This document shows positions 1-18,299 of a stretch of 64,000 nt of DNA, one piece after another. The first letter of the stretch is position 1. Every line of letters begins with the position of its first letter. Source of the stretch: Primula veris. Lineage: Eukaryota > Streptophyta > Magnoliopsida > Ericales > Primulaceae. Both the position numbers and the translations under genes were made by a program. The notes below the pieces were generated by a model. That model saw nothing but the letters and a program-made list of their open reading frames with translations. It searched no databases and was not told the DNA's origin. The stretch lies in the NCBI GenBank assembly GCA_963682055.1, contig OY821747.1, positions 25,604,126-25,668,125 of the forward strand, given 5' to 3'.

Positions 1-1364
1 CTATATATCTACATGCAATTTTGACCGGCAAATATCTCGTTCTTAAATTATTGAAATATATATTTTTAAAAGTTGTTCATATAGTTTAACATGTGAACTA
101 TGTGATTAACTTTTGAAAAATTCGATTTCGACAATTTAGATACGAGTTATTTGTCGATCAAAATTACACATAAATACATATATAGAGCCCCAATATTTTG
201 GGACGGAGTAGTTAGGATTTCTTACATATTTTCTTTAAATATTCTTCTAATCAGCTCATTATGATTATGAAGAGAATTAATATTATTTTTTGTCTAGACA
301 ATAAGCGGAGCAATTAGCTAACCTAATGGTTTAGCTAATGGTTTGTGTCGTACGAACAAGCCCTTGGTGGATTGTTCAATCATTCCCTCAAACGACGCTA
401 GCTGTTCATGCAGCCAATGACCAGTTTATTGCAATAATACGAATGACTAAATCCGCTTTTCTCTTTGTATCTTGCAACGCCACTGTTGGTCATGAACAAT
501 TGCGAGAGCTAGCACTAGTAATTAAGAGCGGAAGTTGAGTTTTGACATATTATATGATTATGGTAAAAGACAAGGGCCTTTTTTTCTTCTAAGTTTATGT
601 TTAAAGTGTGGTAAATCATAGACTTTTTTAATAACCTCAAATGCAGGACTTTATTACTCCATGTTTCAAATTTATAACTATGAGCATTACATGCTTTGAA
701 ATCTTATATTGTATATAATAGGACCTACAAAATACATTCAATATAAGGGCGGTTGTTTAACTAAAAAAAAAAATTGCAAGGTGAAGATTCCATCCTAAAA
801 AATATAGGGGTAAGTATATTTACCACACTCATAGATATCGAAATTTAAATATAACAAAATATAGTATGGTCATGAGTGTAAGAGTAGTGTATGTATTATT
901 ACCTAAAATATAGTGAACACTGAGCAGTGACAATGCGACTCAATCGTGTTATTTTGTGGAGAAAAATCCACTATATAGTGTACAAACTATAACCGGTAGA
1001 AATATAGTCTTTCTAAACTCTGCGTGTAGCATCCCAGACCTGATGGGTGTCACACGACCGATTAACACGTATAGCGACACGTGCAACACGAAGCCTAACT
1101 TAATCGAAGCATGTTTCAATACAAGTTTATCAATAAAATATACTTAAAATCCTATAAAAATCTTACAAATATAAGGTCGAGAATTCAAAACTCAATAACT
1201 TTAAACTTTACAACTTAATCAAGACATAACGCAGCAGAATACTAATATACAAATCTAATCTAAGAGGTCTGTCTCGTCCCGACTAACTTGATCTCAACTT
1301 TAAATAACTGAATGGCTGAAAATGTTTTAAAAACGAGAGATAAGTTAAACGATTTTAGTGAGTG

Positions 1365-1690
1365 ATAAAATTCGTTGCATAAAGTTCATTTTTCGTTGTT
1401 AAAATGGATCGGCAATAAATTATTGTCGATGTTATACCGTTGCGGATGCCCCGTTACCGAAAGGTTCTCGCAACAGATAGAAGAATCGTTGCTAAAAAAT
1501 ATTTTTTGCAACGAAAAATTTCGTTGCATTTTGAAATAATATTGTTGCCAAATGAAAACAAGTTGTTGTCGATACTTTAATATTTTTGTTGTTAAAAGTT
1601 AAAATTCCGTTGTTGATTTTTTACTAAGTTGTTGCATTAGAGAAATAAAGTGTTGCCGGATGTGAAAAAAATTCATTGTAGTTTGAATAT
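1365..1690. mobile_element. possible CACTA transposon end (subterminal repeat cluster)
   Basis: Short motifs such as CGTTGC, GTTGTTG and TTGTTGCC recur about every 20-40 bases, the arrangement typical of CACTA-superfamily subterminal repeats. The cluster ends with ATTGTAGT near 1675, close to the TAGTG terminus of CACTA elements but with a changed last base. No transposase or second end was found, so this would be a decayed fragment. Local low-complexity expansion is the alternative. Confidence 0.3.
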
Positions 1691-2067
1691 TGTTTGTTGC
1701 TGATTCAGCAAATACATAATTAATTTTTGTTGTAAAAGAAAATAAATGGTTATAAAATTTAAATTCAATTTTATTCATATATAATACATATATATAAGTT
1801 AAATTAAATTTCAATTGTTATAATCATTTAACACACAATTACTAAAATATTCATCGTACACATTTATCAATATAAAATGAGACATATTCATAAAAAGGGT
1901 AATCACTACGAACATTCTCCGATCATAGAACATATATGTACATAGAGAGAAAGAAAAAACATCAATTATAACATGCTCTACTGATTATAATGAAAATGAA
2001 GCATAAACAACTTAAAGGCGAATTGGATAACAGATTTGATCTCACCAAATTAAACTCCTTTATTTTT

Positions 2068-2251
2068 TGGACTCACCAAATTAAACTTCTTTCTTTTAAA
2101 ACCTTATACACAAACCATATGATCTCTTTTCTTTATTCGTTTCTTCTTTGTTAAACTGATGTGGACTCACCAAATTAAACTTCTTTCTTTTAAAACCTTA
2201 TACACAAACCATATGATCTCTTTTCTTTATTCGTTTCTTCTTTGTTAAACT
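2068..2251. repeat. 90-bp direct duplication, 94-bp period
   Basis: The segment 2068-2157 recurs without change at 2162-2251, separated by four bases. A shorter partial copy of its first 15 bases lies just upstream at 2040. The perfect identity indicates a recent duplication. Confidence 0.9.
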
Positions 2252-2595
2252 CCTATAACCCATAATGAAAAACGATCCCAGAAATATATTCCATTTTATT
2301 GGCACTGTCTTTAACCCGTTTCTCTAACCTTCCTTTATTTCTTACTCTTATAACATGAACATCCTTAAATTTATATCCTTCCTTAGCAAACAAACAATAC
2401 ATAAAGATATAATATATAGCTGCGCATAAGTATATATACAGAGGGTTATTATAAATGCTAGTATTAACTTTGTATATTTTCTGTGTATATATAGTCTGTC
2501 CATGTAAAGTGGGTAATACAAGTACACCTAGTTCCATAAATAACCTGTTTATGAGTAAATATATAAACAATGAATATAAAAGGTTATATTATTTC

Positions 2596-2627
<32 letters not shown>

Positions 2628-4474
2628 GGTTATACCAAATAAAACTTGAATATTTATAAGTGAATACTATAAACTATCCATGTTAGGCTTACACGTTACA
2701 TATTTGTCATGAACTCTTAACCGACAAGTTCAACCTTATTACTAAGGTATATTTTATTTTTGAATACATAATTAACATAATCATTAACTCCGACGTAACG
2801 TCCTTATCTTTTAATTCTCTACATTTCAATATACAAATTAATAAACCATGTTAGAAAACCTTGAATGACAGTGGCCGTTTTCTACCCTTTAAATACCATT
2901 CATAAATGATGTTGATTATTCGTACAAAACTCTTACGTTTTATAATTCACATATGAATCTAACATAAATTCACATACAATCAAAGCACCGTGGCCATTAC
3001 AACTTTTATAACCTACACCATAATAAACTTTCTATTAATAATTGTGGCATTCTAATACATTCTTATTTGATTAATAAAATATTAATTATGATCATAATAA
3101 CTAGTTAGCAAACAACCAGCCAACCTATCAAATCACAGTAAAATTTTAAAAGAACGATAAAATTATTAATAAGTAAATAAAAATAAAATAGGGAATTTTA
3201 CACTCCGACTCGGCACACCATGAATGTTTTTTGTTAAGAACCGGTTATAAAGTGGTATAACCTGTTAAACGTGATGTTAGATCACGTGGATTTACATTAA
3301 GATATGGATATCAAAGTGTGCATAACTGTTACAGAAAATACACATAATTTCTGTAGCTGTTACAATTTGTCGGTCAAAAACAAAACTTTGTTTTAGGATG
3401 TCAATTTTTTTTTTGTACGGGTCTTATATACGCGAGACGGAGTTGCATAATTTTTTAAAGTGAATCAAATGTAGGGTTTGTAATCCCTCTCTATAAGAAA
3501 TACATATATAAATTGTACCCGTTGTAGGGGTACCGGAGACGTAGCCATTTGTTAGGTGAAATTCGTTACCAAATCCGTGTTTTCTCATTTTTCATGTTTT
3601 TATTCCCGTGAATTGTTTATTTTATTCTTGCTTACGCGTTATTGAGTTTCCTCGCGTATTGAACATATCTAAATCCCCTACAAATTACTCATTGATATAT
3701 AGCTTGGCTATGACCAAACCCTTAGGGAGTCCAAATCTTCTATCTCATTTCTCTACCCCTTTCTGTGCCCACTTGTTTACTTTATCCAAAAAAAAATTCT
3801 AAAAAACTTGAAAAAAATTATACAATTACTATAATACATGTATCAATACATTCCATTAATTATTTTTAAAAGAAAATCCATACAAAATTTGTTTTGGAAT
3901 AAATGTATAAATTAGTGTAAATTAAACATTGAATATTAAAAAAATTGTCTAAAACAATATTATGTTCAAATTTTTTAAAATTTGAATACAATATAATATA
4001 AAAGTTTATAAAATTGCTGTATAAGTTAAGAAAATTTAAAATTTGAGTAAAAATAAATAAGGGAACACGAAAAAAGGATAGACAATAAAAGGTATAAGAT
4101 TTGGACTCCAAGTTAGGTGACATGCACATAAAAAAGATATTTGTTGTATTTGTGTTAAGAGTACTTGTGCTTCTAAAAAGTAACAAAATTATATACTTCC
4201 CTAATGAAATAGATAATCATGAAAGTTAATACTACTAAGCTAATAGTATCTCTCTTAGTGCGTCATCATAATGATTTTGTTTCGTGAAATTACCTTCTAA
4301 AATACATTATTATTATTATTTTAAATTTTAGTTAGAAACCGCTAAGCTACCTGATGACATTAAGCATAAACAAGCCATGAAGTTGGCACCAGATTTAATT
4401 TTAAAAGTATATTCTAATGCCGGCAAATGTTACTGTCGATGTGATCAAATTTTAAAGCCGGCCATCTCTACACC

Positions 4475-4483
4475 ATATATATA
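4475..4483 (+). promoter_or_regulatory. TATA box of the ADH-like gene
   Basis: TATATATAG lies about 45 bases upstream of the ATG at 4527, a suitable distance for a short 5' UTR. It is the only strong TATA motif in the 150 bases before the start. Confidence 0.5.
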
Positions 4484-4526
4484 GACATATGTACAGAGAT
4501 ATATAGAGAGACGTGTTGGTTACGAT

Positions 4527-9476
<4,950 letters not shown>

Positions 9477-11149
9477 GCTATTTACTGTAATGTAATCCGG
9501 TGTGTCTTCTTAATGCGGTAGCTCTCAATAATGTGTATTTTTATGTACCATCACGAGCCTTTGTTGACTCAAAAAGATAAGGCTATATATAAAAGGCAAG
9601 TGCACGGTTCTAAAAATTGTAATCCTAATCATTCTCTCGTTTATCGACTGAAATCAGAAAAAAAATGTTTACATTTAGTATTGCTATACTATTTATGCAT
9701 CTTTAGAGTCACATCAAATCAAGTTCAAAAGAAAGTAACACAATGTGAATTGAACAATGCATTCTTAACAAGGAATACAATTCCAATAATTTTAGCGAGA
9801 TATGTAGTGATGTAGACACAGAACAGATATATTTCGGAAATTTTCATATTATGAACGTTCATAGTACCATATAGGAAGATTTGTGGTCAAACTACATGGC
9901 AACATATTTTTCCATGTTTTTCCGAATGGAACAATACATATTCCTTCTTTCATTCCACTTAAAACAATTTCATGTAACTACTACATAAACTCTTTTTTTT
10001 TTTTATATTGGCATATACCACACGCTTCTGATAAAAGTAGGGGATCATAGAGATGTACATCGACTGATAAACATCGAGGAAGTCATGCAGTGAGTAATTA
10101 GCATTTCAATATTTAGTTATTCCTGTCACATTACTATGCCAGCAATTCTGCATCTTGGCCAATAATATAATCTGGGAATGACTAGGTTCATTCATCTTAC
10201 AACTTCTGGTTTCTATCACGAAAGAGAGAACAATATAATTAACTTATAAGCTGGTCAGATTCTTTTCAAATGAAAAAAGCCTGAACTCGGAAACTGCAAA
10301 GAAACAATGACGATTCTGTATTTCAAAACACGGTCTCAACGTTAAATAGTAAAGACCACTTTAGGTGAAGACCGCTTAGTTTGAAGTGTGATTCTACAGC
10401 TTTTGATCAGCACGGTTATATGAAAAATTAAGCAAAATATACTACTATATGATAACAGTTGGAATCACCAATGCAGTCGTTTCTCATTCCACCTAAACAA
10501 GTATGCTTCTGGGAGAAAATAAGCAAGCATTGTTGCATGGGAATATTAAGAGAAACAAATTCTTTTGATATTTATATATAAGAAAATGCGGTTTCCACCT
10601 TTTCTTTTTGTCCTTTTTGAGGTTCACATAAAAAGGGAAACTATGCTTTGTGATGCTAAACTTCCTTCAAATCTTCACTTCGCATTCTAGGCAGGACATG
10701 TAATTTACTAATGATTCTAAGAATTGTGATTTCAAAATGCGGCCGAAAATTTTGCACCTGTACAATCGATCAATTTTTATACAATAACTGAATTAAGTAT
10801 CAAGTGTAACACAAACAGAAAGTTTGCAACTTTGCATATAAATTCTCATCGACTAGAGTGAAAGGCGATCAGATAAAAGTCGAGAATGATACTTGTGCAA
10901 TTTACCAAAGCGAAATTTCACCGTTTATTTACAGAAAGCATGCTTAACAAAAGATACAAATGTTCAATGGATAAGCCAAGAATTCAAGAATGGCAATCCT
11001 ATCAATGTGTACAAATTCATAGTGAATATCTTCCCCCCGAGCAAGAATCAAAGAATATCAACGTAATGGTGTTTTTTACTGCAGATTTTAAGCAAAAAGC
11101 TGGCTTTCTTATGCCGAGAACAATACTGCGCTTATCCACCATAATAATT
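9477..11149. other. convergent intergenic region between the ADH-like and TBC genes
   Basis: The two genes are transcribed towards each other and their 3' UTRs must end here. I see no additional gene. The ORF over 10886-11275 is composed of MITE-like and low-complexity sequence. Confidence 0.6.
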
Positions 11150-11265
11150 TTACCTTTTCCAGAGAAGACACCAAAGATCCCAGCTTTAAAGCTAACCAAC
11201 CAAATGTACTGCAATTTACAAGCTAAAAGAAATAAGCTTAAAAGCTGCAATCAAACAGGATCCAC
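11150..11265. mobile_element. MITE-like element (GTTTGGTTGCAGC family), 3' of the TBC gene
   Basis: Landmarks appear in reverse order: AGCTAACCAACCAAATGTAC, then AAGCTTAAAAGCTGCAATCA at the end. It lies about 60 bases beyond the TBC stop codon, so it may be part of that gene's 3' UTR. Confidence 0.5.
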
Positions 11266-11324
11266 GTATGTTTGACAAGAGGGCCCAATCCTAAAGTACT
11301 AAACACCTTACGCATTTCAGCTTG

Positions 11325-14300
11325 CTATTGTTTTTGCTTCAGTTTTGCTTCTGTTGGCTTCACATTTTTCTTGTCATATTCTAACTTCAGCTCTTCCAAA
11401 CGCTTAGAGACCTGTTTTAAAATTAAATGCAGAAGAATTTTAATTACTAAAAGTGATATAAAATTACAGTAATTTTTACCGAAGTTTTGACTAGTTAGGT
11501 GTGCAGAAAGAAGAAGAAAGCACAAAAGAACCTTGATTGAGTAAGCCATTGGTAATAAAGTGTCTGGGTTCATTGCATCATCAGGGAAGTTACGTAAAGC
11601 ATGAATCAGCTTCTCAAAGGGTAGCTTAACCTGGTTTCAAGAAAGTCAAACTTTAAGCCAAACAAAAAAAAAGGAAATATTTGATCTTTAAGATACAGCT
11701 GAAATATGTCGCCTTTATATACTTACCAAGTCATCATGGCAGTATTTGAGCAGAGCCAGACCAACTTTGAATACAATTTTCACACCCTAATATATAACAC
11801 AACCAAGTCATTTTCCACTAAAGGGTACCAGAATAATGATTTTGAGAGTTTAGCACAGTTTTATAAATCAGGCATATTGTCGTATTACGATTTTGTACAC
11901 TGTCCTACTGAAAATTGCAATTAGTTGCCTAACATCTTTGCTTTTGTACACTACATAGAAAAAGGAACATAGACTGGGGATCAAAATAGAAAAGTCGTGA
12001 CTGTACGTGTACTAAAGTGGAGAAACATTACCCTGGTGTATTAATTGCAAGATTTTTTTTTTACATTGCTGTACACAATCGAAATCTGATGATACGTTAG
12101 TGTATGACACACAAAAACAAATTATGCAGAAACGCATCATGTAGAAGAATATTGAAATAGTCCCCTTTTGATGACTGACCTCGTGCAGAAATACATCCCA
12201 TATACGAAGAGCTAAATGGAATGGAAAAGAGTAGGCAAAGACGGTTATGAACCATTGACTCCCATACATGCTAGGATTTATCATTTCATTGGAAAAATGT
12301 TCTCCAAGCTTTGGCAACTGCTCTTTTACTAAACTCTCAAATTGGGAAAGATATTGTTGCACCAGAGGTAACCCTACCTATTTAAAATTAAGGGGAAAAG
12401 ACAGTTCTTAGATAATTAGTGATATCAGAACCAGATATTATTGCATAATCCAACCCAAAGCCTTTTAATAGCAATTGAGAGGTTACTTTGGTGTAGACTA
12501 ATTTCTTCTCAAATATTATATTAACTTATTTGCTTTGCTGTTCCTAGATATAGGAACACATTTAAAATCTAAAAAGAGTTTTTCATTTTACACTGATTCT
12601 TCTTTACTTAAAGCTATTGAAAGATTATTTTTTAGTAGAATTATTTCCTGTCGTCTGTTTAACACTAATTTCTCTGTTGGTTATAGTTCTTAATGCATGT
12701 AAAATATTCTAGTACAACAAAATGATTTATATCGACCCAAATACAGATTAATAAAGGACCTCTATATATTTTGGTTCAAGCTTGAAATTATCAAAGGCAC
12801 TAAAAGTTAGACTAAGCTCTTTTAAGCCCTTTTCATTGTAGCAGCTTCCAAGCTCCATTTTTTCAAAAAAAATTTGCTTAAAATTGGGATTACGTTTGGC
12901 TGACCAGCTTAAAAGCTGAGCTTTCCAGGTTCTTTCTGGACTGAATAAGCTAGAAGCTTTAAGCTTGATTAATGCAGTTTTTTTTTCCTGAAACCTAAAA
13001 AGATACAGCTTATTACTTAAAAACTGCAACCAAACACGCCCTTGATTATTTCAGAGTTCGAGGCCTATATTAACTTTTACAGGCCAAAACGCACACGATA
13101 AGCAAGTAGTGTATCAATTATCTATCTTTTTATACATGTGAATATAGTCACACATACACTCAAGCAAAAGAAATTACCAGATATAAACCTTCCATGGGAG
13201 AATGGACAGCGCCTTTTAATAATGCAACTAACAACCAAAATGCATCTTCTTCGCTCATATAAAGAAGTAACAAACCAGCCACAAATCCCATTCCCTGAAA
13301 TTAAAATCAATTACGTCAGTAATATACAAAATGCTATACCGAGGAGTTGTATATAGCTCAGGTACAAACCTGAACATACCCAACATCTCTATCGTATACG
13401 GAATAAGCCTTGAGAACATTGTAGAGTGACCTTTGACCAGGTCCATGTCTTTGTTGGAAGAAGACGTGAGATGGGAAGGTCCGTGATATATCTCGAATTA
13501 TATCTAATTCTGACGCAGACGTCTCGTATATTACTAGTTGCTGGACACAAAAAAACCAGTTACAAATATTCACGATAACTGCATAAGAAAATGAAGCAGA
13601 GGCTAAATCATTAATAAAAACATGCATAAAGTAGTAAAAGCTACTGTACCGAGCATATTAAGACCTAATTCTGTTTGTGTACCAACTCAAATCAAATACT
13701 ATTGTAGTATATCATGATAGCTCGGTAATTTTTTCTTCAGAACACATAAATGTGACTATTTGGGAATGGTTATGTTACCAAATTAGTAGTACGAATGACT
13801 GCTAATAAGTCACACACTATCCAATGTCATTTACTCATGAACAATAATAACAATTTCAATTGATCTTACTAATGACAATACATAAATTACTCCTTGATGG
13901 AGATAAAAAGTTTATATTCATCACACTATTATTCATGATAATTGTATGAAAGATAGGGAAAAAAGACAACAATAAAACGGATACATACATAAGTAGTAAG
14001 CTATTGTTTCGAGCATACAAAAGCCTTGTTTGGTGGCATTTTTTAAGCTTAAAATCTTTTGCTTAAAAGCTAGACTGCATTTGGTTGAACAACTTAAAAC
14101 TAAGCTTTCCTGGTTTTTCAGCCAGGAGAAGTTAAAATCTTTAAGCTGGATGAAGGCATATTTTTTCTTGACCTCAAAACATCAATGTTATTTGCTTAAA
14201 GGCTGCAGCCAAACAAACCCAAAGGCTACCATTCAGGTAAGGAAAACCCCTGATTGTATCCAAGTGCTCAACTGTGAATCTAATCAATGTCTGTTATTTA

Positions 14301-15419
14301 AACTACCCCAACTGTTACTTCCTTTAAAGGAATAATTATATGATTATTTAAAAGTAACCCCACAATGAAGATAAAAGATATGTACGTTCAGCATCATGAT
14401 AACTTGGTAAATTTATCAATTGTAGCAGAAAACAAAAATAAATTATGGATGAAGCATATCTATGTTCAATATTATGATAACTCGGTTGTATATTTTTTGT
14501 AGCAAAAATATAAGAATAGAGAATTACCTCATAAACCCCAGGATTCATTAGCAATAGGTCTCGGCTACCAGAGATTAACTGCCAAACAAGACCTCTAAGG
14601 CAATCGGGAATTCCTTTTCTTATGCGTCTTTTTACAACATTTGGTTTTCTCCTAACGTAATGCTTCCAGTCACTCCCTCCAACCCCAATCATCTTTCTCC
14701 ATTTTCTTATCCTTCTCTCCTCCCTGAAAACATAAGTATTCTTGAAGACATACAACTCTACTCAGACAAAAGCTACAAATTTAGGATAATCGCCATTTGT
14801 AATAGCATAGCTGCTTATAAACTCGGTAACCATGTTTATGACTTAAATTTTGCTGAGAACGTATGTTGCGATGCGCGATGAATAATGATTACAAATTATG
14901 AGAAATCGCGGTTTTTTTTTATAATAAAACCTAATATATGACTGCTTAGAATCATGATTTAGAGTCCTTGTGTTAGAAACAACTCAGATCTATCTACAAA
15001 TAGTTTGCGATGGACAAACTTTTCGGTATTATCGAAATGGAAAAGTGATTGTTAGAAGTCAACACAATTTCTTGTATCTTTCAATGATTTTTCGAAACGT
15101 AATCTTAGTAATTTGCAGTTCATATATTGATTAACTACTAAAGTAAGCTGCCGAGTGCATCGATATTAGATCATTTTCTGTAACCAAGATTTCTCATGCA
15201 AAATGGATCTTGTTTCTATCCAATATTTAGCAAGTAACCAGTTTACAAATCTTTGGTTTTTAGATCCTATATTACATACCTTTCCTGCTCAAAGACTGAT
15301 CTGCCCTTGGTTATATTATCATGAGAATTAGTAAACTCTTGCTTCACAAATCCAAATCTATCAACTTTTACAATCCCTGCTGCTCCTGGTTCACATTCGT
15401 CATCTTTTTTACTATCCAT
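11325..15419 (-). CDS. TBC-domain Rab GTPase-activating protein, 355 aa (PAM1-like)
   Basis: Eight coding exons in transcript order: 15419-15280, 14723-14528, 13540-13370, 13294-13178, 12377-12180, 11786-11727, 11630-11532, 11411-11325. The sum is 1068 nt including TAG, with frame kept at every junction. TBC proteins speed GTP hydrolysis on Rab GTPases and so control vesicle traffic. The motifs are intact: RKGIPDCLRGLVW opens the domain, IIRDISRTFP carries the catalytic arginine finger (Arg132), and GYVQG carries the glutamine finger (Gln169). Conserved later blocks include SMYGSQWFITVF and LALRIWDVFL. The N-terminal VDRFGFVKQE and the short lysine-rich tail resemble the Arabidopsis group that includes plant adhesion molecule 1. 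I chose the ATG at 15419 because it opens the exon that splices in frame to ERRIRKWRKM. A 5' UTR intron further upstream is likely but I could not place it. Confidence 0.93.
12815..13043. mobile_element. MITE-like element (GTTTGGTTGCAGC family), TBC intron
   Basis: Blocks include ACGTTTGGCTGACCAGCTTA, CTGGACTGAATAAGCTAGAA and the terminal AAACTGCAACCAAACACG. It lies wholly in the intron between the exons at 13178 and 12377. Confidence 0.6.
14026..14222. mobile_element. MITE-like element (GTTTGGTTGCAGC family), best-preserved copy
   Basis: It starts GCCTTGTTTGGTGGCATTTT and ends AGGCTGCAGCCAAACAAAC, about 197 bp, with roughly inverted ends. Internal landmarks are CTGCATTTGGTTGAACAAC and TTTAAGCTGGATGAAGG. 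There is no coding capacity. The size, inverted ends and copy number suggest a non-autonomous DNA transposon. The superfamily is not certain. Confidence 0.65.
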
Positions 15420-16690
15420 TTACTCTTTTACAGTTTTTCTATACCTCAAAAGGCAATATACAAAATCCTGTTTTCGATGGCATCGCTATCTATTTTCCTG
15501 GTTACAAGGACTTAAATCTGCATGAGGATTAATGAAATAATCATTTGAATTGCTTATTATTTAAAAATAATGGCAGAATGCACATTCGGAAGGAACAAAA
15601 AGGAATTAAACAAACAGTAATGATAGCTAGTACCTTGCCCACCATTAAATATAGGTTAATGATTTTATAATAAGCCTAATTCATGGATAATCCAAAATAT
15701 CAGGAAACAAAGGGGAGGAAATTATAATAATATATGACAGCTGATTAATCAAGGTTTTTTGGCTAACTTTGATATGTTCCAAAAGTTGGGATGTTCTCAC
15801 TCTAGAAAGTTCAATAGCTGAAAGAAGCACCCATTACAGGCAAATACAAGAAGATCTATGAGGACAAATTTCAGTCCATTTTTTTTTATCAATACCCTTG
15901 CTTAAAAGGGCAAAAAATAAGCTTAGGCTGCTCATCTAGCTCAATCAAACAAAAAAAAAAGAGAAAAAGATGTTAAAACAGAAACTTAAATAAATTAGCA
16001 AATCAAATTTCACCAAAAATTTGATATTTCTTGACTCGTGGCAGAAAGCAAGTAAAAGACATTTAAATGGACGAATTAGACCCAATTCTTTTTTATTTTT
16101 CCAATACCCATTGCTGCAAAATGGCAACGATCAAGTCTAAGTTACTACACTCAACAAAACACTAGTAATAATAAAAATAACAAAAAGAAGGATTTCAATT
16201 AATCCAGCATATATATTTCCATCCAGAACTTGATCTTTCTCGAAACCAGTTGACCAGAAATGGTCAAAGGATCAAACAAAATAAGCAAAACATTAGGAAG
16301 AAAAAAGAGCAGAATAAAATAATACTATAACAAAACTAGAGGATAAAACTTAAGAAAAACAGATTTTTATTGAATATAAATCATTGAAATTGGTATATCT
16401 ATTAGTCCCATCTCCTTTCTCTTTTACGGGCTCAACGTCATTAATTTATTTAGAACTGGCTCAAGCCGAGAGTCTACCTTTACTTCTTAGCAAAACCCCT
16501 ACTCTCTCTATAGTGATGCAAGTCCCTACTCTAAGAAAACTTGAATGAGAGAAATTTCTTCTCATATTTTTAGAACCCATATGCGTAACTTATACGAGTC
16601 TCAGATCTAAACAAATGGCAATATTAAGCTTAGTTTTTGAAAAGCACACTGAAACATAAGCTAATCACAATATAGAAAACTACAAGCAAC
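15420..16690. other. probable 5' leader/intron and promoter region of the TBC gene
   Basis: No ORF here resembles a known protein. A long 5' UTR intron is plausible because a pyrimidine-rich leader-like stretch (read on the minus strand) occurs only near 18690-18720. The sequence is AT-rich with A-runs. Confidence 0.4.
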
Positions 16691-17294
16691 CTATGTTGCA
16701 CGGATACGGATACGGGTATCGTATCCGATACGGATACGCGGATACAGATTTTTTGAAAATTTAGGATACGATACGGCTAGGATACGGCAACTATAATTAT
16801 AATAAAAATTATATATATATATATCTACAAAATATACTGCTACAAATTAATTTTCACTTATCAAATATTATCTCGAAATACAATTCCCCAAAAAATGTTC
16901 TATAATATGTAAGTACTTATGTATATTTGTACTTTCTTATAAATAACAAAGATATACTTTATACTAATATAATAGCATGTATGACCCATTACTTTAATGA
17001 GCTTATGATACTTTGCCTTAAAATTATAAATAAGTATAAATTTTCAATCCCACCGTATCTTGAAACCTATCGGTGAAGCATCTGTGAAGTATCATTGAAG
17101 TATTGGATATGTCAAACTTTTGAAAAGTCTAGGATACGGCATTTGAAGTATCCGATACGAGTATCAGATTGGTCACACCTTTGAAAAGTCAAGCATACGG
17201 CATTTGGAATATCGGATACGGTATCGGAGTATCAGGGGAGTATCGTATCCGATACGGCAATTTTAAAAAAAATTGGAGTATCCGTGCTACATAG
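16691..17294. mobile_element. 604-bp hAT-like MITE rich in GGATACG motifs
   Basis: Its ends are CTATGTTGCACGGATAC and, inverted, CTATGTAGCACGGATAC: one mismatch in 17. It is flanked by a perfect 8-bp direct repeat CAAGCAAC at 16683-16690 and 17295-17302; this length is the signature of hAT transposition. Both subterminal regions are packed with GGATACG/CGTATCC repeats, while the middle is AT-rich and non-coding. It is a non-autonomous element. Confidence 0.85.
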
Positions 17295-17328
17295 CAAGCA
17301 ACTAAATCAACTCTTCCGGACACCCCAC

Positions 17329-17329
<1 letters not shown>

Positions 17330-17364
<35 letters not shown>
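17330..17364. repeat. 35-base poly-C tract
   Basis: An uninterrupted run of 35 C residues lies just beyond the hAT-like MITE. Such runs are unstable and prone to sequencing error, so the length is uncertain. Confidence 0.85.
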
Positions 17365-17367
<3 letters not shown>

Positions 17368-17907
17368 CCAAAATAAAATAAAAAAATAGAAGACACATTA
17401 TTCCATTACAGTGGAGGGATTATATGATGCAGGAGGGCAACCAGATGATAAAAAAAAAAAAAACTGACCGCTGTCGCAAGCATCAAGGAAAAACTAAAAT
17501 GTTTTATAGGTTAATGCCGGTACATATTAAAATATGATCTCTACTTTAATGTTTTTCATAGGTAAAAATGGTTAGTGTTGTTGGCATTGTTGCAACTGGT
17601 ATAGATACACATGTGTAGGATTCTAACAGGATTGGTTTAATCGTCTCTCGTTACCCTTCTCTCTCTATGATTATATGCCTAAATCGTGACGGGAAACACA
17701 TTCCTGTCGTGACAGGTACGCGTTGCCAGAATTTCCGAGAAATGAAAAGCAGATTCGCATTTTCACTTCAGAAAGTGACATCAAAATCCTATCTTTATAA
17801 CTTTCACCAAAAATCATGAATGCAGCAGAATCTGGCCCGATCTAATCACGGAATAATCACTACATGAATTTCAGCCCATCCAGAGCGAATACCGTTCTGT
17901 AGACAGT

Positions 17908-18290
17908 AATTACGCACAAACAACATAGACAAAGTTTACTTGTTTACATACACCTGCATTAGCACATTCTTTTCCATAGCCAGTGCAAAAAAAAATGATC
18001 AACCAAGTAACTACCAAGGTGAAATGGGTAAAGAAAAAAAACAGAACTTTGATTGATCTAACAGTAACATATTGAATTCACCCACAAATTTATTAAAACT
18101 AAAATAATACATTTACATCCGTAAACCGTAATTAAGCGAAACCAACATAGAAATAGTTATTTGTTTAATTTAACCCTCATTAATACTTTATTTTCCACAC
18201 CAAGAGCAAAAAAAATAAAAAAATTATATCCAATTACTACCAAGGTGAAAACAAATTAAAGAACAGAAAAAAAAAACTTCGGTTGATCTA
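17908..18290. repeat. diverged tandem duplication, ~220-bp period
   Basis: The segment starting GTAATTACGCACAAACAACA at 17908 is repeated with divergence from about 18128. Shared blocks include ACTACCAAGGTGAAA and TTGATCTA. Further shorter units (about 100 bp, with TTCTTTTT and AAACCCAGTTC) follow at 18350-18600. Confidence 0.6.
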
Positions 18291-18299
18291 TAAATAATC

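Larger units (their letters stand above)
1..4474. other. AT-rich intergenic region, no supported gene
   Basis: This stretch upstream of the alcohol dehydrogenase-like gene holds only short ORFs (at most 106 codons) of low complexity and no recognisable domain. It contains a cluster of CGTTGC/GTTGTTG motifs at 1370-1690, a 90-bp direct duplication at 2068-2251 and an AT microsatellite near 2608-2625. I see no RNA gene. Confidence 0.7.

Noticed and set aside
338..538. 66-codon ORF
   Set aside because: No family resemblance, no promoter or splice context, and a length expected by chance.
3866..4186. 106-codon minus-strand ORF
   Set aside because: Composition is Phe/Asn/Tyr/Leu-rich as expected from AT-rich DNA; no domain.
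10886..11275. 129-codon plus-strand ORF
   Set aside because: Overlaps the 3' region of the TBC gene and a MITE-like element; no homology seen.
17189..17398. ORF with a polyglycine run
   Set aside because: It is the complement of the 35-base C tract and part of the MITE.
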